Origin: Vampirovibrio chlorellavorus
Lineage (GTDB): Bacteria; Cyanobacteriota; Vampirovibrionia; Vampirovibrionales; Vampirovibrionaceae
NCBI GenBank assembly: GCA_001858525.1
Contig: LAPX01000014.1
Location: forward strand, 25,278-89,277
Reading direction: 5' to 3'
DNA length: 64,000 bases
Shown here: one piece after another, positions 63,218 through 64,000 of the stretch
Position numbering within the stretch: position 1 is the first letter of the stretch
How the letters are laid out: every line of letters begins with the position of its first letter
Program-made: the position numbers and the translations under genes
Notes under the pieces: generated by a model
Seen by the model: only the letters and a program-made list of their open reading frames with translations
What the model was told of the DNA's origin: nothing
Database searches by the model: none

Positions 63218-64000
63218 TTAATCGCTGAACTGGTTGTTTTTCACGAAGCGAGTATCAAACAGGCCGGAGACCACGTAGTCAGTGACTACTCCGTCAATGA
63301 CCGTGCCGCCTTGTTTCAGTTCACCGGTGTTGTTAACGCCCTTGCGTTCACCTTTAACACCATCAGCGGTTTGACCCAGGAGGCCGTGAGGGACTACACC
63401 ATCTGCCAGCGGGTTAACGCCCTGGTTTAGCTTCACGTCACTGTCAATATATTTACCGTTCGGATTGTTTTTCACCGTAAGCGTCGTGTTATATTCAGTG
63501 GATTTGACGGAGAGGGTTGTTCCATTCCAGGTTGCTTCACCTTGACCATCCAAGCCGTACTTTTTATTGAGTGCCATTGCCTGGCCATTAACGGTGGGAG
63601 GTTTACCCGAGATATCCATTGCGATTTTACTCGCGCCAACGGTTAGCCCTGCACCGCCAATAATGGTAGATTGTAAGCCGTTGGGCTTGGGCTGACCCCA
63701 GGCTTCAAACCGCGCGTTGTATTGAAAGTTTTTATCGGAAACGATGTTGTACGTTTGGCCTGGTTTTCCCATGACATCGTACTTCTCGCCACCGAATCCC
63801 ACGAAGTGGGGGTCACCCCAATAGCTTCCACCGGGCTTGTCGTTATAAGTAGGCGGCTTTACCGGTGGTTTCACGGGAGGCTTCACCGGGGGATAAGTTG
63901 GGGGCTCCACAGGCGGTTTTACCGGGGGCTTCACAGGAGGCTTCACCGGTGGGCAATGGGGCGTTGGGGTTGGATAAGTGGGAGTAGGAGTAGGGGTAGG
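63218..64000 (-). CDS. WGDPH (VWD-like) protein with Pro-rich repeat region (partial, 5' end off right edge)
   Basis: The minus-strand frame stays open to the window edge; the N-terminus is missing. Visible: a PT-repeat and Tyr segment (PTPTPTYPTPTPHCPP), a PPVKPPVKPP-type repeat region, then SYWGDPHFVGFGGEKYDVMGKPG and, further on, NPLADGVVPHGLLGQTADGVKG. The domain is about 45% identical by eye to that of the gene at 61708, so they are paralogues with different N-terminal modules. Pro repeats usually span the wall or form a stalk for an adhesin. GTG 63946 is internal, not the start. Confidence 0.85.
   Translation of the reverse strand, partial: PTPTPTPTYPTPTPHCPPVKPPVKPPVKPPVEPPTYPPVKPPVKPPVKPPTYNDKPGGSYWGDPHFVGFGGEKYDVMGKPGQTYNIVSDKNFQYNARFEAWGQPKPNGLQSTIIGGAGLTVGASKIAMDISGKPPTVNGQAMALNKKYGLDGQGEATWNGTTLSVKSTEYNTTLTVKNNPNGKYIDSDVKLNQGVNPLADGVVPHGLLGQTADGVKGERKGVNNTGELKQGGTVIDGVVTDYVVSGLFDTRFVKNNQFSD

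Overview
The window is a chromosomal segment of a bacterium with a mildly GC-rich base composition. It has about 53 recognisable genes on both strands, with no insertion sequence, prophage, CRISPR array or tRNA seen. Combined traits suggest a non-photosynthetic relative of Cyanobacteriota (Vampirovibrionia/Melainabacteria type): S-layer-homology and GHL10 envelope proteins, PBS-lyase-type HEAT repeats, a DUF1385 protein, class-1B AdoMet decarboxylases, Flp pilins without a local Tad cluster, and a PAS/GAF-rich soluble histidine kinase. This placement is inference (about 50% sure); no rRNA is present to settle it. The cyanobacterial HIP1 octamer was not noticed.

Layout. 1-8.4 kb: envelope genes (GHL10 glycoside hydrolase running off the left edge, HEAT protein, SLH protein, membrane glycosyltransferase, lipase-like hydrolase). 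8.4-10.3 kb: two translationally coupled pyruvoyl AdoMet-decarboxylase paralogues, then an ArsR regulator. 10.7-20.2 kb: serine hydrolase with beta-lactamase fold, pyrophosphatase, DUF4383 protein, AAA+ ATPase, TadG-like pilus protein, MerR/coiled-coil protein, RseP protease, CBS-DUF1385 fusion and a small unknown. 20.6-26.1 kb: transaldolase, a secreted unknown, and the rpsB-tsf-pyrH translation/nucleotide block. 26.3-31.9 kb: SRPBCC protein, matrixin protease, three tandem Flp-type pilins, an acyl-CoA dehydrogenase preceded by the severed tail of a paralogue, and an MBL hydrolase. 32-37.8 kb: large orphan sensor kinase, SDR enzyme, deoxyribosyltransferase-like protein. 37.9-41.4 kb: threonine pathway, with hom-thrC facing a convergent thrB. 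41.4-42.0 kb: an RNA-rich intergenic island. 42-46.2 kb: dgcN-dgcA type D-glutamate genes and a DipZ thiol-redox fusion. 46.3-52.1 kb: PEP carboxylase divergent from a SulP anion transporter, then adenosine deaminase. 52.2-56.2 kb: small proteins (zinc ribbon, cupredoxin lipoprotein, second matrixin, LEA-like repeat protein, tiny genes). 56.3-64 kb: phosphoesterase, HIT protein, queA, rpmB, two duplicated pseudopilins and two WGDPH (VWD-like) proteins, the last running off the right edge.

The most unusual signals are non-coding. Two identical 37-nt blocks (41633-41669 and 41969-42005) are each followed by a different intrinsic terminator on the plus strand, in a gap with no plus-strand gene. 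They look like twin small RNAs. Fifteen consecutive bases of that block are complementary to the leader of the matrixin gene at 53992, six bases before its start codon. Between the twins lies a large folded element (41709-41864) with a second copy in opposite orientation after queA (59430-59562). The copies share 39-nt and 19-nt identical blocks but have different, still self-complementary outer stems. Other points worth attention are the speH pair, the CBS-DUF1385 fusion, the 11-residue-repeat secreted protein and the acyl-CoA dehydrogenase relic.
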